The position numbers and the translations under genes are program-made. 64,000 bases of DNA from Blastocladiella emersonii ATCC 22665 (taxonomy: Eukaryota > Blastocladiomycota > Blastocladiomycetes > Blastocladiales > Blastocladiaceae). Of this stretch, positions 37,468 to 50,128 are shown one piece after another. The DNA is taken from positions 372,001-436,000 of the forward strand of contig JANHCV010000014.1 in assembly GCA_025594325.1 (NCBI GenBank). The letters run 5' to 3'. Numbering within the stretch: position 1 is the first letter of the stretch; every line of letters starts with the position of its first letter. The notes below the pieces were generated by a model that made no database searches, was not told the origin of the DNA, and saw nothing but the letters and a program-made list of their open reading frames with translations.

Positions 37468-40400
37468 ATGCACCCAACCATGAATCTCTCTCCACCAAGG
37501 CGGACATCACCACGAGCAACGTCTGCCGCCGCCGCGCTGCTGGCCCTCGCCATCGTGGCCGCGGCGCTCGTTACCCGCGTCGCCGCCGTCTACTCCGGCA
37601 CGCGCTACGCATGGTCGGTACCCACCGCGTGCAGTACGATGAGGATAGAGGACTGAGTTTTGGGGGAACGTTAGGTCGCTCGCGGTCCGCGGCCAGCCCG
37701 CGTCGTCGTCCGTCGGGCTGTACCCGGTGCTCGAGCCGGGGAACAACTACACGCTGGTCGTGAGCATCACCAAGGTAAACTCCCTTCCCGCCCCCTCTCT
37801 CCTCTCACGCACACTCACGCCCTCGACCTCATCTAGTCCGCCTCCCCGTGCCTGACATGCGCGCGCGACCTGCACGCCGTCGGCGGGTACCCGGTCGTCT
37901 CCTTTGCCGACACCCTGCTCGCCGCGCAGCTAGACGTGACAGACGCCGTCGCCGTGCGCTCCACGTACTCGCCGACCGCGGGCACGTGGCAGATCCCCGT
38001 CACCGCCGCCTCGGGGGTCGTCGGCACCGCGCACCTGTACGTGCAGGCGTCCGTGTTCGTCCCGCCGTCGCTCGCGCGCGAGCCCGAGTTCGCCACGGTC
38101 CCGCAGTCGTTCGTGCTCGGCGTCACGCGGCTGTTTTCTGTGGGCAGTGATGGGATGCCGAAGACGGGGTTGGGGACGATCGCGCCAGTCCCCGCGGGTC
38201 TCGCGGCGCCGTTCGCGCTGTCAAAGTCGCCGACGGTCGCGGTCCTCAACTCGCGGCTCGTCGTGTCCGCCAACGAGTGGCGGACGTCCGCCATGGTCAC
38301 GCCGGCGTGGTCCGCGGGGTTCCGCGCGGCGAACCCCGTCGTGTGTTCCGGTGCAACGGATACCACCGTCCTCGACGCGAAAGCCGTCGCGGGTACGCTG
38401 CTCCTCGCGACGACGCGCGGGCTCGTCGCGTACACGGGCGGGTCGAACCTGACCGCGATCCTGCCGCAGTGCATCACGACGGTCGTCGCCGCACAGAGCC
38501 GCGACCCGGTGCTCGCCAAGTGCACCAACGCCGCGGCGCTGTCGAGCTCGCGCATCTGGCGCGTCGATGTCGCGACGTTGGCCGTGGCGGAGCTCGTCTC
38601 GGCCGACAACCAGACCCTCGCGCAGTTCCTGGGCGTGGCCGCGACGTCGCTGACGCTCGTCGGCGCCGACTTCTCGTCCGAGGACTGCCGCAACCTCGCG
38701 GTCCTGTACACGCGCGGCGGCGTGTACCACGTCGCGACGATGACGGACGGCGCGTGGATTGTCCGGTTCAAGTTCCCGGCCGCGGTCCCGTTCTACTCGC
38801 CGGCCAGCGCCACGCCGCAGCTGTTCAACGGCTCGACGGCGATCCAGTACCCGACCGCGTACACGGTCACGACAACGGGGAGTCGGGATTTGAGTCTGAG
38901 CAGGATCACGTACTCGGAGCTGCCGACGGGCGAGCTGTTCGTGTACGGCTCGGCGCTGTTTTACAGGTACGAAAGGGCGGGCGAGGTGGACGGCGGCAAG
39001 GACTGACGACGGCCGCGATGTAGTCCCGACGACGGCGGGTCGCAGTACCTCATGGAAGTCTTCCCGTCGCCCGTCTCGATCGTGGCCCTCGACTCGTCCG
39101 ACTCGGCCTACTCGTACCTGTACATGACGTCCGACAACATTGTACGCCTCTCACACTTCCCTTCTCTTCCCCTCACTAACCTCCCCTCGCGTAGATCTAC
39201 GGCGGCCTGACGCCGTTCCCGCAGACCATGGCGCTGACCCAAGCCGCGTCCTCAACCGTCGCCGTCGGGTTCGACTCGCTCGACGCGCCGTACGCGCTGC
39301 GGTACGACGCCGCCTCTGGCGCCCTCGTGCGCACGGACCTGCGGTGGGGCGCGCTGTGGGACCCGGCGGTGATGCAGGCCGCGGCCGAGACCGCGACCAC
39401 GGGCGTGCCCGCGACGTGCCCTTACGAGTCGTTGCGGGTCCAGGGCTCGCTGTCCCCCACCTTCACCCGGTCGGCCGTCGTCGTCCCGCAGTCGTCGGGC
39501 GCCGACCAGGCCGCCCTGTCGCGCGTCTCGATCGCGCTCCCCGCGGCCATCTACCTCGACTACCACCAGTCGTACACGTTCACCGTCGACCTATCCCCGG
39601 CCAAGGGCACGAGCCTCGCGGCGCTCGAGCTCGCGGTGAAAGAGTCCAACTCGGCGCTCCTGCACGTCGACATTGTGCGGACCGAGGTCGCCGGCGAGCA
39701 CCGCGTCACGTACACGGTCACGGTCACGGACCGCGGCACGTACCCGCTGCAGCAGGTGCCGGGCGACGCGCCTGGGTCGGCCACGCTCGCGGTGCATGTT
39801 TTGGGGGGCGAGCCGTGCCCGATCTCGGCCATCGGACCGCTCGTCGTGTACATCGGGTGTCCGCCGGGCCTCGCGCTCGAGGTCGACGCGCCCGCCGCCG
39901 GGTCGCAGCAGTGCGTGAACGCCGACCCCGGCGTCCCGTGCTTCCACATGGACGCCGACTACAAGCCGACGTACACGCTCGTCGACACGGTCGCCGGCAC
40001 CCGCACGCCGTTCGCGCAGCCCGTCACCCTGCAGCTCGTGGCCGCGGGTCCCGCGCCGCGCGCCCTCACCGCCATCCCGCACGACGCAATCGCCACCACG
40101 AACCTCCTGACGTGGGCCCCCAACACGGACGGCGACCCGGTCCAGCTCCCCGACTCGCGGTACGTGTACCCGGGGAACGCCGTCAACGTGTCGTGGGTGT
40201 GTCTCGGCGGCTCGCCCTGCTCGGGCGTCGTCCCAACGTTCCCGAACCCCGCCGAGTACTACTTTGTCGTCGAGACGAGCACCGCGGGCGTCGCGGCCGG
40301 GATCTCGTACTGTTTGCTGTCCACGCGGCACCCGGTGCGGCTGTACGGCCTCGCCGTGGATCTCGCCACGTCGCTCATCGCCACGGGGATCACGCTCGCG

Positions 40401-40802
40401 GTCACCGTCGCCCTCGTCCTCGCGGCCGCCGCGTGGCAGAGGCACAAGCACGTCCGCGACATGTTCCGCGTCGCGCCCGCGGCTGCCGCCGTTGTCAAGC
40501 CGCCCATGGCCACGGCGGGGCAGCAGCCCGTGCGGTCGGCGATGCGGCCCGGCACGGCCACGGTGATGATGGGCTCCGCTCTCGCCGGGGCGGGGGCGGC
40601 GGGGTCGAGGCCCGGGTCGGGCCGGTCGCGGCACAGCGTCGACTCGCAGATGGCGCCGCTCATGGGTGGCGTGGGCGCGGATGTGGGCGAGGAGGGGGTG
40701 TCGACGGCGACGGCGGGGGCGGGCGCAACGGGGGTCGGCGGGGTGCATCCGATCATGCGCACGCGGCCGGCGATCCCGGAGGAGGACACGCCGAGTATTT
40801 GA
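37468..40802 (+). CDS. CatSper delta/epsilon-like auxiliary subunit, single-pass membrane protein
   Basis: Five exons (37468-37613, 37675-37774, 37837-38966, 39024-39141, 39195-40802; introns 53-62 bp) give 1033 residues. A signal peptide is followed by a large extracellular part: a first half of repeated beta-rich segments like a propeller, then Ig-like segments. One transmembrane helix (GLAVDLATSLIATGITLAVTVALVLAAAAW) and a short basic/Ser-rich tail complete it. The block VVYIGCPPGLALEV...C...GVPCFHMDADYKPTYTLVDTVAG is strikingly like the conserved GCPPG...C...PCF...F/Y-P...DxVTG region of CatSper delta/epsilon subunits. CatSper is the flagellar calcium channel; auxiliary subunits form its extracellular canopy. 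A flagellated zoospore would be the expected place of action. Intron 1 uses a weak donor (GTCGGT). Assignment is from motif and architecture, not a search. Confidence 0.65.
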
Positions 40803-41072
40803 GCAAGAAGGTGGCGGGATACATTGGTTCACATGAGCTGTGTGGGGAGAGGGGAGGGAGGGTCCGTGAGGCCGTGAGGAACAGGTCTCGCTCAAGGTGC
40901 AGCGCGGCGGGAAGCGAGCTCGGCGGCCTTCACCATGGCCGGCCGAGGCGAATCCTGAGGGGCTCCACGAGCGAGGCACTCAAGGAGCGAGGCAGATCAA
41001 GACGAGCGAGGCACAATGACGACAACATCCGTGTATTATGGACAGACGGCGGCGATTCCCGGAGACGAGAAT

Positions 41073-41764
41073 TTAGTGGCCGGCACGGCGCGACTCGGCA
41101 ATGATGGTCGAGAGCTCCTCAACCTTGGCCTTGGCGCGGGTGAGGGTGCCGAGGCGCTTCTTGGCGAGCTTGCGGGCGCGCTTGTCCTTGGAGTTCTTGA
41201 GCAGCTCCATCACGCGCTTCTCGTAGGGCGCGAAGCCGGCAACCTCGCGGACGAGGGAGCGGATGAACTTGACGCGGGTGGTCATGGCCTGTGGAAGAGA
41301 GGGTGGGATGGTGAGCGGGAGGTCGGCGGATGGATGGGGGCGTGCGTGCGTGCGTGCGGGTCGCTCGCTGGTCGGGTGTAGGTGGCGGTGGCGGTGCTCT
41401 GCTCTGCTCGCCCTCGTTCATCGTCTCGCGCAGACGTCGCCGTGCGCTGCGTGATCATGCCGAGTGCAGCAGCGAATCGGCCGAGCGCAGATCCATGGTG
41501 CGAGCGAGTGCATGGCGAGAGGGTGGCGAAGCTCGAGCCAGCCGAGGCGGCGAGCGGATGTTGTTGATGATGTCGAAGAGCGAGTGCGAGACGAGCGAGA
41601 GCAGCAGGTGCACCACCACCCACACACGAGACCCAGCGCGAGCGAGCGACCGCGCACTACACGAGGTCGAGGCCGCTACGTACACCCTTGCGGCTGACGG
41701 GCTTGGCCTTCAGGGCGCGCTTGGTGGTGGGGTAGCCCTTGTTGAGACCGACGGAGATGCTCAT
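41073..41764 (-). CDS. RPL36: 60S ribosomal protein eL36
   Basis: Two exons (41684-41764 and 41073-41288) give 98 residues. Exon 1 encodes [27 protein letters not shown], and exon 2 carries [57 protein letters not shown], the eL36 signature. The reading frame joins cleanly with donor GTACGT and acceptor CCACAG. The 395-bp intron is far longer than others in the window. Ribosomal-protein introns often host snoRNAs or control expression, but no C/D boxes were found on the gene's strand. A false minimal gene could be read from the ATG just inside exon 2, but that would lack the conserved N-terminus. It is divergent from the next gene, 304 bp away. Confidence 0.96.
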
Positions 41765-42068
41765 GGTGACGACTGTGGCGGGGTGATGCACTCTCGGCCG
41801 ACGTGGGTGAAAGAGGGAGCTGCAGTCGGGCGTGGGGTGCGGCCGGGCAGTTGTTTCCCGCTGCGCACGCCGCGCGCACACGCCCCGTTGCCACGGCCTC
41901 CCCCCTGAACCCGCCTGGCAACTGCCCACGTGATCTCACTCTCGCTGGTTTTGGCCCCGCGGTTTCGCTCCTCACCTGACCTCCACCTGATCCCGGTTTT
42001 CACTTCCCCTTGTCTCTTGGGCGTCCTCGTTGCTCCGCCTCGCCTCCTCATCACCACCGCGCACTGCA

Positions 42069-43341
42069 ATGAACTCTGAAGCAACCACTAGCAACGCCGC
42101 CCCCGCCTACCGCCCGTCCGAGCACGGCATGGTCACCGCCGACTTTGTCGCCGACTTTCTCGACGCCCTGTCCGACGGCGAGGCTTCGGACGACGACCCC
42201 GACGAACCCACCGCCACCCCCACCAAACCCGCTGGACCCAAATACGTCGCCCTGCTCGCGACCGAGGGCCACTTCGCGTCGTCGTGGTTCCCGGGCACCG
42301 CCGACCCCGCGCTCCTCGCCTTGCGCGTCGCCGAGCAGCTCGACGGCCACCCGCTTGGTCCCACGCGCGTGAAATCGACCATCGACTACCTGTACTACGC
42401 CGGGCGGCTCGCCGAGTGCGAGGCCGTGTGCTGCGCGTGGATCCGGCACGCCGGCGGGTTCGCGGATGGTTCCCCCAAAACGAAGAAGAAGGGCAAGGGC
42501 CAGCGCGTCACGGCGTACCGCGACGTCGCCGAGACGGGGCTCCGGTGCGCGTACCGCCTGCGCGACGAGGGGATGGCCGCGCGGCATTACCCGCTGCTGG
42601 TGCGTGCATCTGCATTGCTACTTTTTGTTGCCCGCCATCTCACCTTCCACCCCGCGCTAGACGCCCTTTGACGGCAACCTCAGCTACGTCCTCGGCACCT
42701 ACCACCTGCACTTCCCCTCCCTCAACACCCCCACCGCCCCGCACCCCGCGACCCTCGCCGCGCACCTCTGGGCGACCCACGCGTTCCGCCCCTCGGACCC
42801 CGCGACCTGGGACGCCCTCGCGCTACTCCTCGCCAACTCGCGCTGTTTTGGGGTTTCCCCGGTCCTCGCGACCCTCGCCCACCTCGTCGCCGCCCGTGCC
42901 GTCTCCATGCTCGACAACGCCAAGCTCGCCGCCTCGCCCACCGCGCGCGCTACCTGGGACCGCCGCCGCGCGCCGCTCGCCGCCCGGCTCGCGGGGTTGC
43001 CACCCGCGGTCAAGGTGCCCACCGTGTTCCGCGTCGGCGGCCGCCGCGTGCACGCGGTCCCGTCCCCCAAACTCGTGGCGGGCGACACCGAGATCGACGC
43101 CATGGTCGCCGAGGTGTCGGCGTGGGAGTGGACCGCGGCGGACGCCGGGTTGGGCGAGGAGGAGTGGGACACCAAGTTGCTGGCGGCCGTCTACGACGAG
43201 TGCGCCCGCGGGATCGCGCGCGCCGTGAACCCCGCGTTCTGGGCGTGTGGCCGCGCGGGGATCCTCGACGTTGCGGTTGGGGTGCAGGCGAGTGTCGTGG
43301 AAGAGGAGGAGGAGGAGGAGACCGGGGTCAAGAACTTGTAA
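42069..43341 (+). CDS. Unknown conserved-looking protein, two exons
   Basis: Exons 42069-42599 and 42661-43341 (61-bp intron GTGCGT...GCTAG) encode 403 residues. The first exon has an acidic Ser/Asp/Pro stretch, then helices (TIDYLYYAGRLAECEAVCCAWIRHAGG) and a Lys-rich loop (KTKKKGKGQRV). The second exon continues with TPFDGNLSYVLGTYHLHFPS, helical Ala/Leu-rich segments (ATWDALALLLANSRCFGVSPVLATLAHLVAARA) and an acidic end. The helix-pair spacing is reminiscent of TPR-like alpha-solenoids. No family is recognised, no signal peptide or membrane segment is seen, and there is no sign of damage. Confidence 0.7.
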
Positions 43342-43501
43342 AGTGATAGATTTTTTTGAAGAGCGAGCGAGTCACACGTGAGCCGGTTTCGCACATCCTC
43401 GACCGGCTGAGTCGTCGACGCGACCTTGGTCGCTTCTCCTCTCAGAGTCCGCTACGCATCAGAGGGCCTGCGACCCCACGACGCATACACTGCACGCAAC
43501 C

Positions 43502-45063
<1,562 letters not shown>

Positions 45064-45379
45064 GCTGTGCGGGTGTAGGCTGAGAATACACACGCAGGCG
45101 ACGGCTGGTATTTTTTGATGTATAACCGATCGTGGCCCGCGCGCGATACGCGGTGGGAGACACGCGGGGCGCGCGCACGCGCACGCGATATCGCGTCGCA
45201 TCGCGCCGCGCGTCGTACATCTCAGCGCGCTCGCGGACGGGGGCACGCGAGCCGTCTCCCGCCTGCGCTCCCCTGTCGGCGCGCACCGCGCTGCGATGGA
45301 CCCGGCCCGCAATTAGACGCTCCCGCTCTCGGATCGGGAGCACACTACACACTTCCCCGAGCACAACGTAGCGATCCGA

Positions 45380-48300
45380 ATGACGTCGTCGTCCAGGAGA
45401 CGGCGCTCGTCGAGCGCGGACCGCCGGCGCGGTGCAGCCGGCGCGAGCGCGAGAAGCCTGACGCGCACGCTGCTCCCCGTCAACGCCATCGAGGAGAGCG
45501 TGTTCCGCGCGGCGTACATCACGACCAGCGATAATGAGTTGCCGCCGCTGTTCTCGTGGATTCTCACGGTACGCGTGAGGTGGGGTGGTTGGGTGGTGGG
45601 GGATGAGCTGACGCGTGTGTTCGCGAGCCGTTTAGATTCTCGAAGACGTCCAGTGGCTCTCGTTCGCGTGGAACACGGAGCTCATGCACGGCGTGCCGTG
45701 GGTCCTCGCTGCCGTCATCGAGCCGACGCGGTTCCTCACGACGTATGCGAGTTTTTCGGCGGCCAACGTCGTCGGTACGTTTCCGTGATCGTGGCCATGG
45801 CCAAGCTCACCTCCCGCGTGTCATGTAGCCCTGTTCCTCGTCTTCACGGTGACCAGCCTGTTCGCGCTCGTCAGCTACTCGATGCACCAGCAAAAGAAGC
45901 TGCCGATCGCGCTGCTGCGGTTCCTGCGGGTCCTCGCCACGCTGCTCATGACCGTGTGCAGCATCCCGATCCTGACCCTGCTCGTCGGCGGGCTGCACTG
46001 CGTCGGGCCCAACGGCGGCACGCTCGCCGGGTTCAACGTGCCGTGCACGTCGGCCACGCACCTCCCGCTCCTCATCTTCGACGTCCTCGGGCTCGTCGTG
46101 TTTATCCCGCTCACGCTCACGGGCGCGCTCGTGGTACGTTCTGAGCGGGGTTTACGGCCGTGGCCATCGTGAAGTGAGCTGACACCCTCCGCATGTGTAG
46201 TTTCTCGACAACTCGCCAACCTCGTCGAGCCCACTGGCCCGCGCACACGGCCGGATCGACTTCCTGGCGATCGCGACGCGCATCGCGCTCGTCTTCCTGG
46301 ACGTGTTCCGCACTGACATCGCGGGCGACGCCGCGGGCCGCCTCGCCTTCCTGGCCCTCGCGTCCGCCGGCCTCGCGTACCTCGCCACTATCTTCGCCAG
46401 CCGCCAGCCCTACTTTTCCGCCGCTATGACCACGCTCCGTGTCGCTATGCTCGCTAGCGCGTCCGCCACGATGCTCGCTACGCTCGTTGTCCTGGCCGTC
46501 GGCGCCGGAGATGAGTGGTGGCTCGCGACCGTGCCGGTTGCGGCTGTCGCGCTGGCCGTGGGGGCCCTCGTGGCCAGGTGGTACGCGACACACTACCTCG
46601 CAAGAACGATCCGGTTCTGGCACCGCGTGTGCCGCGCCGAGGCCGGGATGAACGGCGCGGCCGAGGGCGAGGAGGCCGGGAGTTTGGGCCTCGCGGCGCT
46701 GATCCGCGAGAAGGCCGCCGAGGCCGCGGCCGCCAACGACGATGACGGCGGGGCCGGGTCAGACGAGGACGGCGGCGGCAAGCGGCTCGACGGTAGCAGC
46801 GACCCGCCGTGCCCCGTCATCCTGCACACGCGGCCGTCCGTCTCGAGCGAGGCGGGTACCACCGCTGCCGAGCACCACCACGTCCACAAACCGAACCTCC
46901 CCGCCATCGTCGCCTCGCACACGTCCCTGCGCGCACCGCCCCCGCGGTCGCCGCCGCAGCAGCGCCGGCTGTCGTCCGCGAAACTCGCGGCGGTCACGCC
47001 GCCCAACCCGCCCAAGCTCTTCTCGGACCTCCTCGCGGGGACTTCGACGGACGCGCTCAATATCATCGACGAGCGCAAGCCGCGGCACCGCACACGCGTG
47101 TTCGACTCGCCGCTACAAGTCGAAGCGTGTCTCCGCTTCCTGCGCAAGAACCCGACCCCGCGGCAAGTCGCCCTCGGGCTCCAGCTCCTCGACCGCGGCC
47201 TCCTCGAGTTCCCGCACGACCCGCTCCTGCAGCTCCTCGCGGCCACGTACCTCGCGGCGTACTACGCGGCCGACGGCGGGACCGCGGCTGCGGCGGACCT
47301 GCTCCGCGAGTTGCGCTCCAGCACCGCCACCGCCAACGGCAAGCCCGGCAACCCCCACGGTGGCCGCCGCCGTCGCGTGCCCATGGACGTCCGGTTCCTC
47401 GTATACGCGTACGACCGCGCCTCTCGCGCCGAGGGCGCACACGTGCTCGACCGCGCGGCGCGGGACGCGCTCGCCCGCGACGCGGCCGAGAGCCATATCG
47501 CGGCGCTCGCGGCGCTGCGCGATTTCTGGGACGCGGTGCGCAACGCGGCGCCCGTGGCCGCGCTCGCGCTCGTGATTGAGCGGCTCGCGGTCGCGCAGGC
47601 CAGGGCGGGCGAGACGTACGTGCTCCTCCTCGAGAAGCACAGGGATAAGAACGTGCTCCGCGCGTACGCGCAGTTCCTCGGGTCCGTCGCGGCGGACCAG
47701 GTGCGCGCGGCGCAGATCCTCGAGGTCGCGGATGAGATTGAGCAGCAGGAGACGCGCGCGAGGACGGCGATGGGGAGCCAGGGTGGCGGGGCCGGGGCGG
47801 GTGGAAGGACGGAGCCGTGGACGCGGTCGACGGGCTCGCTCAACCACGGGCCGCTCGCGGGCCGGATCGCGACGACGGGCGGGTCGCTCCCCAAGGTGTC
47901 GCCCTCCTCCGCGAACGGTCCATCGAGCTCCGCCGACCGCCTCGCGCCGCTCCCGCCGCGCGCCGCCGCGGCCCTGGTGCGCACCGACGGCCCGTCGCCG
48001 CCGCCGCCGCCGAGCGAGCTGTCCGCGCGCCCGCGCGCCGCGTCGTTTGCGCAGGTCGACACGTACTTCCCGCCGCACGACGGGTCGGGCGAGCCGCATC
48101 CCGCCGAGCTGTCGTACGAGGCCGGGTCGCACACGCTGCGCGAGTACGCGGCCTCGGCGGGGTCGGGGACCTCGTCGTCGCGCGCGTCGCGGCAGCGGAC
48201 ACACGCGCGGCGGATGCTCCTGGAGCGCGTGTCCCGCCCGCTGCACCAGGCGTGGCGCGTGGCCGTGGCAAGTTTTCTGTTCCTCGCGTCGGTCGCCGCC

Positions 48301-50071
48301 GGGTTCGCAACGTGCTGGGCGTTCTTCAAGTCGACGGGGTTCGTCCTCGACACGTACTCGGCGGTGCGCAGCGCGCGCACGGCCTCGCTGCTGATTGTCG
48401 AGATGGTGAGGACCATGGTGTACGCGAACGTGGTGGCGAGCCCGACCAAGTTCGCGACCGCGCTCAACTCGCTCAAGACGTCGGGCCTGCCCGTCGTCAC
48501 CAACGGTCTGCCCGTCCTCGCGCAGCTCGAGGCGTCAACGGCTGCCTCCGGGCTCGCGTCCGCCAAGTTCCGCGTGTACCTCGCGCGCCTCGCGCCGCCG
48601 CTGATCGCGGACATGGTGGCGGCCGACCAGACGTCGCTCGAGATCGTCAAGAGCGTGCTGACGGCCGGCAACCTCGCGCTCGCGTACCCGTACGCCGCGC
48701 TGACGCCCGACGTGTTCGCGACGATCCCAACCTTCCGGTTCATCACCGACAACCTGGTCCCCGTGTTCGGCGCGATCCGCACGCTGTCGCAGGGCAGCAT
48801 CACGCAGTACTTTGTCCTCGTCGAGAACGCGACCAACCAGATCGCCGCGTGCCTGACGGCGAGTCTGGTGTTGCTGGTCGTCGTCGTCGCCGTGTTCCAC
48901 CACTCGGTCGTCCTCCGCTTCTTCGCCAACGAGTCCCGCGTGCTCCGCCTCGTCCGCGCCCTCCCGCGTAGTGCGGCGAGCGCCATGCTCACGCAGGTCG
49001 AGGAGGAGATGGAGACGTTCCGCGAGGTCGCCCTGGGTGACGACGACGATGACGATCCGGGGATCCCTGCGGCCAGCGTCGACTACCGCGTCGGCGGGTC
49101 GGGCTCGGGCGCCGGCGGTAGTGGCGGTGGGGGTAGCGGCGGCGGCGCGCCGGGCAACGGCCAGCGCAGCCGCAAGTACCAGCTCGTGACGCTCGGCGCA
49201 GCGACGGTCGCCGCGGCCGTGGTCGCCGGCATGTTCGCGGTCCCGCTCCAGTCCATGTCGCTCCAGATGGACATGCAGCGGCTCATGTGGTCGTCGGAGC
49301 GCCGGTTCAATACCATCACGTCCCGGGTGCTCTCGCTCGAGTACTTTTCGACCCAGTCGCCGATCCAGAACTGTACGTCATGGTGGCGATGAGACTTTCC
49401 GCGAAAGCTGACCATGGCCTGTGTGTGTAGTGACGCTCGTCGGGTACATGCGCTCGGCCGTGTACGACCTGGCTGCGAACCACAAGAACCTGCTCGACGA
49501 CACGAACGGGCTCCAAGTCTCCCTTCCCGCGCACACCGTGTGGCCGCGCGACTGCGTCGGGACCCCGACCCTGTGCCCAGGCGTGACGGACCAGCCCGAG
49601 ATCGGGTGGACGCGCGCCGTGGCGTCGCAGCCCATGGACACGGAGATCTCGCAGTTCATTGACGTCCTGACGCGCGTTGGCGACGCCATGGCCAACTCGG
49701 CCACGGTCCCGCGCGACACCAACGGCACCGCGGCGCGCAGCTGGCAGCTCGCCCTCGCCATGTCGACGGACGTGCAGAACCGGCTCACGGCGATCCACAC
49801 GGCGATCAAGGACATGATGGCGGCGCGCGTCGCCGACAGTATGGCCGTCACGGCGGCCATGTTCGGCGCCGCGTGTATCGTGTCGTGCGCGGGACTCGTC
49901 GGCGTGTACCTGGGCATCGTCGTGCGGCTCCGCCGCGAGGCTGTCGCGCTGACGGCCGTCCTGTACCTGATCCCGCCCGCGGTCGTCGCCAAGGACGCGC
50001 CGGGGCTCGCGAAGTTGTTGGAGAGCGGCGGCGCGCAGCTCGAGCTGTCGGGCAACTCGGACGATGTCTAG
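45380..50071 (+). CDS. TmcB/TmcC-like multi-pass membrane protein
   Basis: Five exons (45380-45568, 45636-45774, 45829-46133, 46201-49372, 49431-50071; introns 54-67 bp) encode about 1481 residues. An Arg/Ser-rich cytosolic start leads to VFRAAYITTSDNELPPLFSWILTILEDVQWLSFAW, then several hydrophobic helices (ALFLVFTVTSLFALVSYSM, FLRVLATLLMTVCSIPILTLLVGG, LLIFDVLGLVVFIPLTLTGALV). A cytosolic part follows with RVFDSPLQVEACLRFLRKNPTPRQVALGLQLLDRGLLEFP, the TPR-like block described for Tmc macrocyst-type proteins. A second membrane region contains a large loop and at least four more helices up to FGAACIVSCAGLVGVYLGIVV. Such proteins are numerous in chytrids, blastocladiomycetes and amoebae and are thought to be sensors or carry PAS domains, but their function is unresolved. 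Confidence 0.75.
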
Positions 50072-50128
50072 CTTTAGGTATCCATATTTTTATAGGGTCA
50101 AAACTGTATTACACACTCACCCAAATCG

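Noticed and set aside
41289-41683. C/D snoRNA in the eL36 intron
   Set aside because: A near C box (ACGATGA) is present on the gene's strand but no CTGA D box follows.
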